64,000 nt of DNA from Kudoa neothunni (Eukaryota; Cnidaria): assembly GCA_964304625.1 (NCBI GenBank), contig OZ199838.1:10726001-10790000 (forward strand), written 5' to 3'. Below the pieces are notes generated by a model, which saw only the letters and a program-made list of their open reading frames with translations, had not been told where the DNA came from and made no database searches. The position numbers were made by a program, and so were the translations under genes. Every line of letters begins with the position of its first letter. Within the stretch, counting starts at the first letter, position 1. Shown here piece after piece: positions 22,752-34,829 of the stretch.

Positions 22752-23837
22752 ATGAATCAAGTTTTGCGACGACAACATAAGCTAGTTGCTGAATCGCACT
22801 CATTTTTGGAATTCTATCAAAGTCATCTTGCAACTAACAGAGTTATCCCAATATTTGTGTCAAATTTTTTCAACCCTTATCTAAACTTTTCGCTCGAACA
22901 ATTCATATTCAATAACAACAATGGATTATATGCTAGAAATAAGTCTATTCTTGTGTACCGCAATAGTCCGTCCATCGTTTTTGGCGCATTTCAAAATCCT
23001 TGGATTGAATGTAACATAGTGGGTGCCACTGAAAATGGTATCAATGTGTGTCGACGTAAAAGCGGAGGCGGAACTGTTTTTCACGACCCGGGAAACCTTA
23101 ATTTTACCATATTTTCATCCAACAAACATCTTCAACGTACCAACATCATGAATGAAATGGCTTCCTTCCTTGGAACCTTTTTCAATCGAAATATCACAGC
23201 CAATCATCGTAATGATATAGTTGTTGATGGAAAGCTAAAAATCTCTGGTTCCGCCGCCAAGTTCGAAAAAAACAAAGCTTACCATCATCACACTCTTCTT
23301 TGCCATAGTGATCTTGATCTGTTGGAAAAGATACTTCATTCGAACCTACCTAAAGTTTCTGAGAACTTCGATTCGAATGCCACCAAAAGCGTTCGATCGT
23401 CTGTTACCAACCTATTCACGTCATTACAGGAATTCGAAAACTCTCTTAATGATATTATTTCGGGGTTTTCACAATATCTGTCAACTATGAATGACTGTCC
23501 TGTTCTAAATATTGATGTGGATAGCGTCGAAACCGAACAACTAAAAATTACAACTCGAGAATTTCAAAAATTTGATTTTGTTTATGGAAAAACTCCACCT
23601 TTTAATTTTTCTGTCCAAGTTGACCTACAAACGTACAGATTCAGTATCAAAAATGGGTTGATTCGTGAGATTGGTGCGTTTACCGAAAATTATTCGTCTA
23701 GCTCGCCTATCAATCAAATCTATCGTCACAATAATGATACCGAGTACTATCCTTTTACGATGGAAGGATTGAATTCAATTTTTACTGATAAACGATTCGA
23801 TTCTTTATTGGATATTTTAGCTAAAATCACTTTCTAA
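22752..23837 (+). CDS. LIPT1: lipoyltransferase 1, mitochondrial
   Basis: A single uninterrupted frame of 361 codons, about the length of animal LIPT1 (373 in human). It has the lipoate-ligase/transferase fold landmarks: RNSPSIVFGAFQNPW near 70-84, RRKSGGGTVFHDPGNLNF at 101-118 and NDIVVDGKLKISGSAAK at 154-170, the segment that includes the lysine contacting lipoyl-AMP. The enzyme moves lipoyl groups onto the H protein and the E2 subunits of 2-oxoacid dehydrogenases in mitochondria. The coding sequence lacks introns, as in vertebrates. The N-terminus is basic (LRRQHK), compatible with a mitochondrial targeting peptide. It is transcribed away from NDOR1. Confidence 0.93.
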   Translation: MNQVLRRQHKLVAESHSFLEFYQSHLATNRVIPIFVSNFFNPYLNFSLEQFIFNNNNGLYARNKSILVYRNSPSIVFGAFQNPWIECNIVGATENGINVCRRKSGGGTVFHDPGNLNFTIFSSNKHLQRTNIMNEMASFLGTFFNRNITANHRNDIVVDGKLKISGSAAKFEKNKAYHHHTLLCHSDLDLLEKILHSNLPKVSENFDSNATKSVRSSVTNLFTSLQEFENSLNDIISGFSQYLSTMNDCPVLNIDVDSVETEQLKITTREFQKFDFVYGKTPPFNFSVQVDLQTYRFSIKNGLIREIGAFTENYSSSSPINQIYRHNNDTEYYPFTMEGLNSIFTDKRFDSLLDILAKITF

Positions 23838-24856
23838 CTTTTTTTCATTCATTTGTTGCCATTTTTTATTAAGTAAACTTTTTTGAAATCAAAAAAAGAT
23901 AAATATATTTTCTTATCTTCTCGTTCAATCTAATCTATAGAATAATTTTTTTTCTATAAAAAGTTAAAGTTTCAATTTCAATTATTTTAAAAAATTAATT
24001 CCAAACAGAGGGGTGATTAAATTATTCAAAGAACATTTGATTACAATGTATGCCTGGCATTTTAATAGGAATAATTTAAAGAAAGTTTTAATGATTAACT
24101 TATGAATAAAACAATATTTGTTCAATATTCCCTGTTAGATGGTGAAGTGAACCTATCCAAAATAGGCAGATTAATGAAAAATAACATTGTTTCGTAAGAA
24201 TAAATATTATCGAGTTAAATTCTTCGTTCGATGGGTCGTTCGTGACAAAACAGGTTGCTTAGAAATGCTACTTTTAAAAAATATGTTATCTAATTACATT
24301 TTTTAAATTTAAACCTGAATCTTTCCTTCTACTTACGATTTTTAAAGAAAAATAAAATATTATCATACTCGTAATCATGTTTTTACTTGTAGTATGTACA
24401 ATTCTTAACCTTTACAGAAACATATATAATTCACAGGCCTATTCCAGTGAAGTTATGAAATAGTGTTTTTGTATTGAGAGTTTTGGATAATTGGGAAAAT
24501 GCTAATTTTTTTTGATTTAACCAATAAAAAACTACGGCAATATTCATTGGCATGTACGAAATGTGGTTTAACATAAAGTTTTCTTCCTGGTAGAACTTTT
24601 ATTGATATTTTTAGTATTAAAATTTTCAATAGCCTCCATTTAACTAAAGGGTAAAAAGTTGTAATCTGTTTTGTGAAGCAATTTTATAGGTTCAAGAATT
24701 ATACTCCGTATATTTTGTTGGGGGAAAAAGTTTCTGAATAAGGGAAGATTGTTTATATATGCATCATTTTTTCAAGCATCAAATGGAACTTTTGTAAAGA
24801 GCATTCATTTATTTTAATGACAATGCTTGATTTCACATGTGAATTTAATCCTAAAC
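23838..24856. other. intergenic stretch downstream of LIPT1
   Basis: The LIPT1 3' UTR presumably occupies the first bases. Beyond that I see AT-rich sequence without genes or end repeats. Confidence 0.45.
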
Positions 24857-25313
24857 CAACGCTTCTCAACTCAAATCGGACTCGCGCTCCCTTTTAATTA
24901 GAACACGAAAGGCGCACCCACTTCTATATAGGATAACACTTAGCTCACTCAAAATATTGGGTAATTAGTCTTAGGTGTAACATAAAACTAGCATTAAGAA
25001 TAAGTAAAAATAAAATCGTTAATCGTTCTAGTGAAATTTTAAAATTTTTTTCAAAAGAAATATGATATTTTCATATTTTATTCATGTATCAATAGTTAAG
25101 CGCATTTCTATACTATTTAAGTAATTCTAAAGTTTCGTTCATTAATATTTTGGAATAAACGAGACTATTATCTCTGCATTATATTAAAAGAAAATAAATA
25201 AAAACCGATTAAACTAGGAAAATCGATGATATATTTTAAAAAATTATTGTAAATTTTGATCCAATCTCACATCCTTCTAAACCATTAGCTCGCTCCCCAG
25301 TTGGGAATCGCTG
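24857..25313. mobile_element. hAT-type MITE with 8-base target duplication
   Basis: A 457-base element. Left end CAACGCTTCTCAACT, right end the complement of CAGCGATTCCCAACT. The flanks are TCCTAAAC on the left and TCCTGAAC on the right, an 8-base target duplication with one change. A GC-richer subterminal block (GGACTCGCGCTCCC and its inverted partner) is typical of hAT/Charlie ends. No coding capacity. Confidence 0.78.
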
Positions 25314-25444
25314 TCCTGAACGACGCGCCCGCGGATACAATCGGTCACTTTCTTTCATTATTACGGTAGAATAATCCCCATTTCTAACTGTTTGGACGAC
25401 AAAAAAATAAGCTTATCTATAACTATCAAAAAAATTTTTTTTTA

Positions 25445-28265
25445 TTAGAGTGAATTTTGACTTTTTCTTTTGAATATGATGAACCCAGCTACTGCTGCGA
25501 TCATTACAGCAACAATCAGTAGAACTACGACACTAAATAAAATTTATTGCACAGTCAAACCCATAATATATTTCTACATTGTAGTGGTCCTCGACCTAAA
25601 TAAAAAATCATCTTTAATACATTATACATATATAAACCTGGAACTGCTTTTCGATCCTATAAATCATATTAAAATTGAAAATTATTTATAAAAATACCTC
25701 TATATATTTCATTAATGCCATAAATTGATGCATCTTGCAAACTGTAAATAGTTAGATGGTAGTCGTTATCGTCTGCTATTCCATTAATCGTGAAATTTTT
25801 ACATGATGGGAAAAGTCCACATCCATCAATTTCACCTCCCATACACGATTTGACTAGTGGATTGGATGCCACGCTAGTGACGATCAATTCCCATTTGCAA
25901 AGGGCTGACTCATCCATACTAGGTGGAAGCTGGTTTTCAACAATCAAAGCTTCGTCATTCCTTGTAATGGTGACAAGTATTGTTCGACTACTTTCAGTAG
26001 GGTTGCTCTTGGTATGTTCTATATTAAATTGTTTATAAAATTAAAAAGATTTTTACTGCCACATGAATAAATCTTGTTTACGTGGTCCTAAAGTAATGAC
26101 ACCTGGTGAGGATTTTCCAATGGCTGTTACCATGATTTTATATTCGTTTTTTGCCACGTAATCATCGTATATAATAGATCTGCACAATGGTAGTTCCATG
26201 CAATTAGAATTTTTTGTAGGGGTTGATGTTACTGACGAGACACATGTGTAGATATCTTCATAATTTTCTCCCTTTTTGACCTTAACCGTATACTCACAAA
26301 TAGCACCTACGTCCGGCGTAGGCAGGTGAACCTCTAATTCGAGACCTTTAAGGATACGCTTATGAGTTATAATTAATGTGGCTAAAGCTTCTAGGGGTTA
26401 ACAAATGAAAAAAGTTAATAAAATTACATGTTGAGACATTGAGGTGAATAATTTCACCAATGTTATTAGCTGCAATAATTTTAAAATCATAAGTTGTCAA
26501 TGGGTCAAGATATATTATGTCCTGTTTATCTTTACAGAATCCTCTACAAGGATTGCTATCTTTACATTTTGCTGGATAAAATGTATTTTGTCCGGCCAAA
26601 CTCAGGTAGTACTCACAACTTTCTTCAATACCGCCAACTGAGCTTCGATCACTGCTTCCAATAACTGATAAAACTGCACTAGATCCCGTTATATTTGAGA
26701 CGGATATTTGATATTTTTGAATAGCGTTTCCAACTTATCGGACATGAACACAAAATATAAATATAATATTACTTGTTTTAATTAGTATGTGTTCTTTAAA
26801 ATCAATTGGATCAGTTATACTTGATGGTGTTATTTCAAGCATATGCGGTCTTCCTGAACCACGATATTCCAAGTCTACTTTACCACAATCATTTTTGCAT
26901 TCGTATCTCTTAGCTTCAGAGCGTACACTATTATCTTCACAAGTTGCTTCATCAGGTGATGTTGGTCTAATAAGATCTGCAAGATATGATCTGAGGGTGC
27001 ATTGTGTAAATGCAGTCGACGGAGCAGTTTTGAATAGTTCTCCATTAAATGTTGCGCTCATATGTGAATAGTTTGAGAGTAGCGCCACAGTGCCCACATT
27101 TGTCGCTATTACGGATTAATAAAAATAACTTATTACTTGATAATTACCTAGTTTGTTTTGGAGATATCCTTCTAAATCTGGACCCTCGGTTTTTGACTGG
27201 TCATGATGTCTAGTTTGAATAAGTACCTTATAAAACACTTTCGCTGCATCGACCGTTAATTCAATGTCTCTGCAGAGAGCGTAGCAATCTCCTTCCTTGT
27301 TACCACATTTTGATTCATATTTGCTCGAAATTTCAGTGGACTTAGAACCTTTAATTCTGAACAAGCATATTTCAGAGAAGAGTGAATTTGTGAATTTCAA
27401 AACGATTTGATTATTGTTACTTGTCTTCTTTGATAGATAATATTGCGGCTGGTATATGGCGATGTTATTTTTCATAAATTTGTTTGGCATATAATAATAA
27501 AAACTGGGATATTTTTCACATCTCATTTCATAATGAGGAATCAGATGAAAATGATACACACCGTTCTCTCTATTATTCTGTGTGCACGTCGTACTCCTTT
27601 TACCCTCAGCATATCTAACATTCTTAAAATAAATAGGACAATCCACAGGGGAACAGGTTTTAGTTGAGAATTTTAGGTCTCCCATAGTAGGTGAAACAGA
27701 TATTGTGATTTGTGGATCTACCAATAGTGCTAAATACAATCTGTTGAAAACCTGACTCAGCAAAACAAGATTTTACGTGTGGAAAATCCATAGACTTTCC
27801 TCATATTTGCAAGATTCGTCCCATGTTTAGAAGAAACGGATACGTAATTGATTCTTGGAGAGAGTTCGTCAAAACTCAGTAAATGATTATCACCAGCACA
27901 TTGCCGATAAGACTTGCTTCTATCGTCATCACGAGAATCAGAAAGACCAGCAATTATTTGAAAAGAAAGAGGTGTATTAGCTTGACGGATTTCTGCTTCG
28001 TTTGACCTAAGTATAATGCACTCTTTTGTTCCATCGTAAGGAGCTCCTTTAAGTAGAAGCTTAATTTTATTATCATGTCCAATTGTGGGTCTAACAATCT
28101 GATAACTTAAACTGCCAGGTTTGGGAGGTATTCGAGATGCATCATCTTGTGCATATTTCCAAAAATAATTTATAAATATAACTATGAATATGTTAAAATA
28201 TTTTATGTAATAAATAAACCTTATATACAGAAAATTAAAGTTGTCGGTGTTCGAACTAACATCAT
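25445..28265 (-). CDS. type I membrane protein with repeated Cys-containing modules
   Basis: Nine minus-strand exons (28229-28265, 27777-28181, 27148-27729, 26773-27105, 26428-26733, 26082-26387, 25698-26018, 25638-25656, 25445-25532) add up to exactly 799 codons. The start gives a good signal peptide (TTLIFFIFINYFWKYA, cut before QDD). A transmembrane helix (VVVLLIVAVMIAAVAGFIIF) and a short basic tail, KRKSQNSL, end the protein. Between them, residues 148-763 consist of modules, mostly 102-111 residues, one per exon, each with about four Cys. Endings such as LDPLTTYDFKIIAANNIGE resemble fibronectin type III strands. Junctions 1-7 are phase 1, the pattern left by exon shuffling; only the last is phase 2. 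The eighth exon is a 19-base microexon. Probably a surface receptor or adhesion protein; the family is not recognised. Confidence 0.85.
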
Positions 28266-28790
28266 ATTCTAACAAATTTATTCAACTTCATATTATATAC
28301 ACGCGTAATCTCTCTATATATACAATCAAATTATATAATACGAATAAATCAAATGGTATTCATCCTCTGAAATGAATATATGAATTTAAATCTATAGTTA
28401 ATAAAAATCATCGGGAATACTCCTTTTTGTCACTACTCCTATGTCCATTAACATAACTAATAGTTTCAAAAAAACGTGATGCTTGATGGAAGAGGAATGA
28501 GCCCAATAATTAACATAATCAATCTATAATTTTCACAAATTTAATTTACATAAGTTTAATTTAATAGTGCATTTAAAGGCGAAGGAAAATTTTTATTTGT
28601 ATTATTCTTCGTGAAAATGTCCATTTTTTATATACACTGCGGTCGTTTATTAGTCTAATTCTAATACCCTAGCTCTTACAGCTTTCAATTTTTTGAACTA
28701 ACACACACGAACGAACGAAATTTTCACGAATGAAAGCGCATTGTCTGGAAATTAACATTTTTGAAATTATAATCGGCTAAACCAACACCA
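28266..28790. other. intergenic stretch, promoter side of the 798-residue gene
   Basis: No gene recognised. The promoter of the minus-strand membrane protein gene should be near 28270-28400. Confidence 0.4.
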
Positions 28791-28975
28791 TTAAACTTTT
28801 TCGATAAATCGATTAAAAGGAAACAATCTTTGGTCTATTTTGCTACTGTCTGATAGTTCTAAAATTAAATAATCGATAAATTGCGTCATTTTTGCCAACA
28901 TCTTTTTTCGATGTTCAGGAGGAAATACAGAAATGTCTTTTATATGTAATAGTATTAAAGCAAGCAACCATTGTT
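28791..28975 (-). CDS. possible last exon of an unidentified host gene
   Basis: An open minus-strand frame of about 60 codons without its own ATG. It reads EQWLLALILLHIKDISVF, then PPEHRKKMLAKMTQFIDYL, and stops after FNRFIEKV. The mix of amphipathic helix and charged residues looks like real protein, not translated repeat, and an AAAAG acceptor lies at its left end. A hAT copy begins only about 30 bases upstream, so any earlier exons would be beyond 30 kb. I could not link it to a family. Confidence 0.3.
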
Positions 28976-29002
28976 CTTTTATAGTCGATTGATATTATAT
29001 AG

Positions 29003-30014
29003 CGGGGGGCAGACTTGCTCAGATCGGGAAACAATTTTAAGGTTTCCAAAATGTTCAAGAGCCACAAAACATCAAAATCATTTATGTACCCTTTCCTTAT
29101 TTAAAACGTTCATTTTTGGGGACTGTTAAGAAAAAATGATCTAGAATTACAAATAAAGGTTTTTAATTTTTTTCATATTTATTTAATCCCTGGAAAACTT
29201 ACTTATAATTTTTACAGATCTAATTTATGATGGTTTTTCTAAATATGCGAATTAGTAGTAAATGATCCAAGGAATTTTTTCTCTATTAAAAATGTCACAA
29301 TAATAAAATATTTTTCATGTTTAATCATGTATGGTAGTCTGACGAAAAATAAAATTAAATATTCACGAATAAAGTAATACAAGAATTTAATGCATTCAAC
29401 AAATTTTTTTAGAAATTGTTTCTGCTTCAAGTTTTTCATGTTTCCATCTTATCAGTGAACTGATAGTTATCTGGTCTGTATACTGTTGACGCTGTACGAA
29501 TTAATTACGTCAGGCGTTTGTTTGGGAGGGGGGGATACGCGATGCCTCGATTTTACAAACTTTATCGTTGAATAAATAGACTCACAACAATAAGTTGTTC
29601 CGAAGATAATAACAAGTTTGATGCAAATTTCTTTTAGTTTTGAATGTTTGGTTTCTAGAACGTATTTCCAAAATTTGATTGGTGAGTCGGAATAACGAAT
29701 CATCTTAAAAGCTTTAATGCGTGTTTTATTATTCCTATAGCTATCGCTTTGATAATGGATAAACATTAGTTCTAATTGTATTCTCTAATGAAAATATTAT
29801 TAATCCTTGTTTGCATACAATATTAAAACTATATGGTAGTTTGTAACTATTTTTTCCGATCCACAAATATTATCTAGTTTACGATTAAAGCGTTCATTTC
29901 TTTATTTGATTAATTGGTTTAAACTATGTAGTTTTTTCGAATTAACGTGCTGGTTGAATTAAAAAAAACTCAACTCTAAACAATTTAATAAGAGCCACGG
30001 TTTGACCACTCCTG
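29003..30014 (-). mobile_element. hAT element, short decayed copy
   Basis: The minus-strand frame at 29467-29766 shows the hAT C-terminal dimerisation region: FWKYVLETKHSKLKEI then a TYCCESIYSTIKFVKSRHR block. This form is shared by ZBED5/SCAND3-type proteins and their parent transposons. The right end (complement of CAGGAGTGGTCAAACCGTGG, with GAGCCAC subterminal) is a typical hAT end. The left end near 29003 is less clear but also carries GAGCCAC about 60 bases inside. Flanks TTATATAG and TTATAAAA could be a worn 8-base duplication. Only the end of the transposase remains. Confidence 0.65.
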
Positions 30015-31704
30015 TTATAAAAACTACTCCAAAAATTTGTTCATAATGAATAACAGAGATTTATTAGATAACTCGTTGGTTGTCACCCCTTATATCTTAG
30101 TACATGTTAAAGAATTAAAAAAATTAAAGCCAACCCATATAATATTAGTGTCTTCTTTCTTTAAACGTACATTTATACGAACGTACTATGTAAATAGCAA
30201 CAATTAACGGCCAAGAAATCTTAGTAGGTCATATATTGACATACCATACTTTGGTATTTTAGTAGATAAAAAGTGACGTGAAGTTACATCTCATAACGAA
30301 AATCTTATTATAAAATGTTTATTTTTAGATTCTATATCATTATTAATTTGTTAAGATGAGTAGTTTAAAAAATGCTCCAAACATGCATTACCTCTATGAT
30401 TGACTAATCTTTAATTACTATAAAATCGTAAACTTGGATTTGTGACGATTACTTTATTTTAAAGTTAATTTTACTTGATAAATACTCGTAAAATATTTTT
30501 TTATGAATTAATAAATGAACGTAAATGAAAACATAATTAAATAAGGTAAATTAAAAATTCGAATGTTTGAATTTTGGAACAAATATTGCCATAATTTTTT
30601 TTATCTAGGATAAACTACCAACAGAAATTTATAAACTAAACAATTTATTGGAATATGCCATTATTGAATTTAAAAATCTTCATTCTAATTTTGAATAGAA
30701 TAAATCAGAAAGTTCTATTTTTAAAATACGAAGTCACAAGATTGGACCTTTACACACTTGTTACTAACAGATACAACTAAAAAAATCGATGAACAGTTAT
30801 TGAATAAGAATAATTTTAAAATTATGGAAAAATATTAATTTTTTTGATGTATTTCTCAACAACATGAGGACTTCACGTGCATCCGAATGTGCTCGGCTTA
30901 AGATTTTTAGCCAACAACGGTTATTGCGCACAATATCCATCTAATCACGCGCGCATTCAATATATAACTCAACTATTTTCTTTAAAAAAACTAATTAACA
31001 TTTATTTTTTGGAAACATTGTTATGAAAGTACATTTCTATGTATATTTTACAATTTTAGATATCCTATCCATCACTGGGTAGAAATCATTCAATCCATTT
31101 GGGTCCAAGTTAAAATGTTTAGCGTATTTCTGAGATAGCATTCTTCAGTTTCTCCGCGTTTAATACATACGTGAGGTGGTCATTTTCATCGTGATTTCAT
31201 CTTATATAATCGTTCATCTTTATATTTGTTTTAATTTTTTTAACAATGATGCATTTAGATTCTATTACAGCTGAAGAACGTAATAAATTATTTTTATAAA
31301 AAAAAGGGTCTAAAAATGTTAATTTTTAATGGTGACAAAAACATGATACTTAAATCTAAAACATGCACGTTTATCCAATATATTATTCGCTTTTTATACT
31401 TATCATTTATAATTATAGGCTTTTTTGGTGTTTAGAAACAATTTTAATTACATTACTAAAATTTTTAAATGTTTAAAATTAAACATCATTTTGAATAATC
31501 AGTAATGATGTTCTAGTTTATAAATTTTTATAGCAGTTTTCTCTTGCTAAATTTAAAATCTATTTAATTAATAATGAAAGCGTATTAAACTTTTTATTAT
31601 TATATTTCTTTTATTTATGTACAATGACCACACATATAGTTTAAAATCAATGAATCTATTCAGTTTTAAAGAACAACTTGCAATCCTGTAATAAAACCAA
31701 GATA
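30015..31704. other. AT-rich stretch, no gene called
   Basis: Nothing convincing was seen. A short minus-strand frame near 31.13-31.20 kb reads NDHLTYVLNAEKLKNAISE and stops. It could be an exon end, but I found no partner exon. Confidence 0.4.
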
Positions 31705-32910
31705 CAAGTAGGCAATCGATTTTTCGTACCTGTAACTTTTTATTTCTCGTTTAAGCTGAAAGTTTCCGTGAAAGTAAAAATTAAATATTAGAATATCATA
31801 TTTAAATTTAATTAAAAAAATCCAAATAAAGAAAAAATGAGGAAAATACGTAAAAACTATCATTGAGGATTTTACGTACTTTTTTGAACACTTGCCTAAT
31901 AAGGGAGCAGAGGATACTACCGTTCGAAATTTTAAGCACCCTACAATTTCAACATTGGATGGCATTCTTAATAAGGAAGAAATATTGAAATCCCATGAAG
32001 GTGTGATAGCTTCACCTAAAATAAAATTTGAAATATAGTACCAACAAAGAACTTGATTCTGAGAAGTTTGAGTATATTTTTTGATGCGCTCAAATTGTTC
32101 GTGTGTGGATTCATTAATAACAGACGGTTTAAAGGGTTTTAATCAATATTCAATCTAAAATGGCAAAATTATCATGACGATTTTTGTATCGTTGACAGTG
32201 AAACAATTACAAGTGAGTTCCGATTTTATTAGGTATAATAAAGGACTGCTCATCCGAATGTGTTTTTAAAATCGACCAAACTGCGCTATACTATCAGGAA
32301 CACTTGCTAAAATCTTTGTTTGCATATGTTTTCATAGTTTTAGGAAAGGGTTATGTCACAACTAAGGAGAATGCCTATAACCGATTAAAAAAGAGAAAAA
32401 AAGAATAACAATTCTCTTTGGTTCTTTCATATGTAGTCAGAAACTCGATCATTTGATTATTTGACATTCTGCTAAATCGAGATGCTCCAAAAATGTAAAA
32501 AATCTTCTATTAAAATGTGAGTGCCGTGAAGAAGCATGAATGACTGATTAATGTTTATTAAATATATAAGTGGTTTAAATAAATTTTGGAATAGAATCCA
32601 ATAAAATAGTTTTTCTTCCTCAAAATACGATATGTGTTTTGAGGCCGTTAAATCAGGGTATTATCTACTCGTTCAAAGCGGCATATAAAAGAGAAATTAT
32701 AAAAAAGTTCTTTGCATTCACAGAAGCTGGCTCTCATCCAACATCCCCAGATTAGCTGAAATCTATATTTTTAACTAAAGGAGCGTGAGAGTCCATTAAC
32801 AATAAGACCATTTTAAATTGTTTTAAAACTAGATTCTCTTGTGCTAACGATAAAGATACAAATAATGAAATTACGCTCCATGAACTAACAGAAATTGATG
32901 AGGAAATCTA
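31705..32910 (+). mobile_element. Tigger-like element, copy 1, cut short by a piggyBac piece
   Basis: The left end (GTAGGCAATCGATTTTTCGT) matches both ends of the full-length copy at 59647-61751, and the two copies are colinear in opposite orientation. The plus strand retains a pogo-type helix-turn-helix (HPTISTLDGILNKEEI) and the end of the DDE domain (NQGIIYSFKAAYKREIIKKF). Homology to copy 2 stops sharply at about 32910, where piggyBac coding begins. The coding frame is broken by several stops and shifts, so this copy is dead. Confidence 0.75.
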
Positions 32911-33700
32911 CCGGAAACTTTTCTCTCATAAGCAATTCCAACATATATCAAGGTCCCTCCGTTTCAATGATGGTAGTACCGGGGAATCAAGGATTCACAA
33001 TAAGTTTGATTTGATTTGTGAAATTGGGACAACCTGGGCAAGCATTTTGTCACTTTGTTTTACTCCTAATGAGGATATCACGATGGATGAATAACTAGTT
33101 TCATTTCGGCAATATGTGTCCTTAAAACCAACAAAGTACGGGTTAAAGTTTTTCGTTTTAGTTGATCCTAAAGATAAATGTGTCCTAAATGTTCTACCGT
33201 ACCTTGGAAAGAACGATAATAGACCAACTCGAAACTCAAGTGTTGGTGAGAGTGTTGTACTAGAGCTAACTACCCCTCTTTTCTATTCAGGTAGGAATGT
33301 TGTCGCGGACAATTTTTTTTCTTCAGTTGGATTGGCATCCAAACTATTCGAAAAAAAAACTAAACTATCTAGTTATCATGCACCACAATAAAAAAGATAT
33401 TCCTCCATGTGCTCTCCCATCAAGAAAAAGAACATTGTACAACTCAACATTAACAAAAATTGCTTACCTCATATAAATAAAAAAGGAAAATATGCGATTA
33501 TCTTATCCACAGGATCCACCAATAATGCTATATCGGATGAATCTTTTAAGAACAAACCAGAGATTATACCATGGTACAATAAGACAAATGGTGGTATTTT
33601 TGAACAAGATAGATCTATCATTGATTAATGCCTTCGCAGTATACAAAAGTGTGCTTAACGCTAAAGACTTGCAAAGGAGAATATTAGCAAAGTGAGAGGT
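32911..33700 (+). pseudogene. piggyBac transposase fragment
   Basis: Translation of the plus strand gives piggyBac DDE landmarks: QHISRSLRFNDGS, then TMDE at the first catalytic block with a stop just after it, SFRQYVSLKPTKYGLKFF, DNFFSSVGLASKL (second catalytic block) and KPEIIPWYNKTNGGI (the KP.I..YN...GG block). The N-terminal third is missing, because the fragment starts where Tigger homology ends. No piggyBac terminal repeat or TTAA was identified for it. Confidence 0.8.
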
Positions 33701-34829
33701 GAATTTCGTCCTCGGTAAAATGATAAAAAACTTCTTCGAAATGTGTAAGTTGCAACAGTTTTTACTCTCCTTCATTCATCTAAAAAATGTTTCAACTGTT
33801 AGACATGTAAACTTATCGTTTATAATTTCAATATTATTTATTTTATGTGAAATATTTTTATTCGCTTAAATGCGAGTTTTTGGATTTAGAATGCATCGAA
33901 ATGGCACGATTAGTATCAGCACTAACCGGATTAATTTTAATTAACTATGTGAATTTTTGCTATTTTCTCACTCGAAATGTCTAAAAAAAATTTGGGGTCT
34001 TTTTTAGTGATTGTTAGCGAGTTAATGCGATTGGCAAATCATTTAAGTCGAAATATCCTTCTTTGACCCACACACTTTCATTAGTCACTGAAAATAGCAA
34101 ATATGGGAAACAAAAAAGCCTTATTGCTGCAGCACATCCACATAACCACCCTTTTTTCTCATATCACGAAGTATTAAATGTCTTGATAATTATCTTCCCT
34201 TTCAGTTGTTTAAGTTAAGTTCTTAAGATCATTAGTCGATCTACCATTTCTTATAATTTGTAATTTATTTTCATAATGAAATTTTGAAAACTCTTTTAGA
34301 TATCCGCTATCCATATTTGAAGAGATGAAATAAGATTAACAGAGACGCGGTCTCTTATGACAAGTACGACAATAATTAGTATTAACTTTGGGTGATATTC
34401 CCAATATAATTGTCATATAGATTATCTTATTTCAAAAATTTCCTTCAATTAAATTTAAAAAAAATGAAAAAACAGAACAATTTATTTGAATAAATAATGC
34501 ACGCGCACCCGGAATATTTTAAGTAGGTCACGTGACACAGCGGTAGGCAATATGAATTCTCCCTACGGTCACCATTAAAAGCGCAATTATGGGCAGAGTC
34601 GATTCGTGCTTATCTTGCTACTAATACCTAGAATTTGTTGTAGCTTTATAAGAATATGTGAAAAATTAGTTAATTTTTTTTCGATTTTTGCTAAACAGGA
34701 TACGCACTGCCTTCCTTACCTACTCTGATGGCACGTGCCTGATATACACGTCAGACATACAAATAGTAGTAGTTGTGCGATTACATATTCTCTCTTTTCC
34801 TTACGCACAATGAATTACAGTACAACATC
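33701..34829. other. stretch between piggyBac fragment and gypsy relic
   Basis: No gene recognised. It may include leftover 3' sequence of the piggyBac copy and of the gypsy relic, but no clear boundary is visible. Confidence 0.4.
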
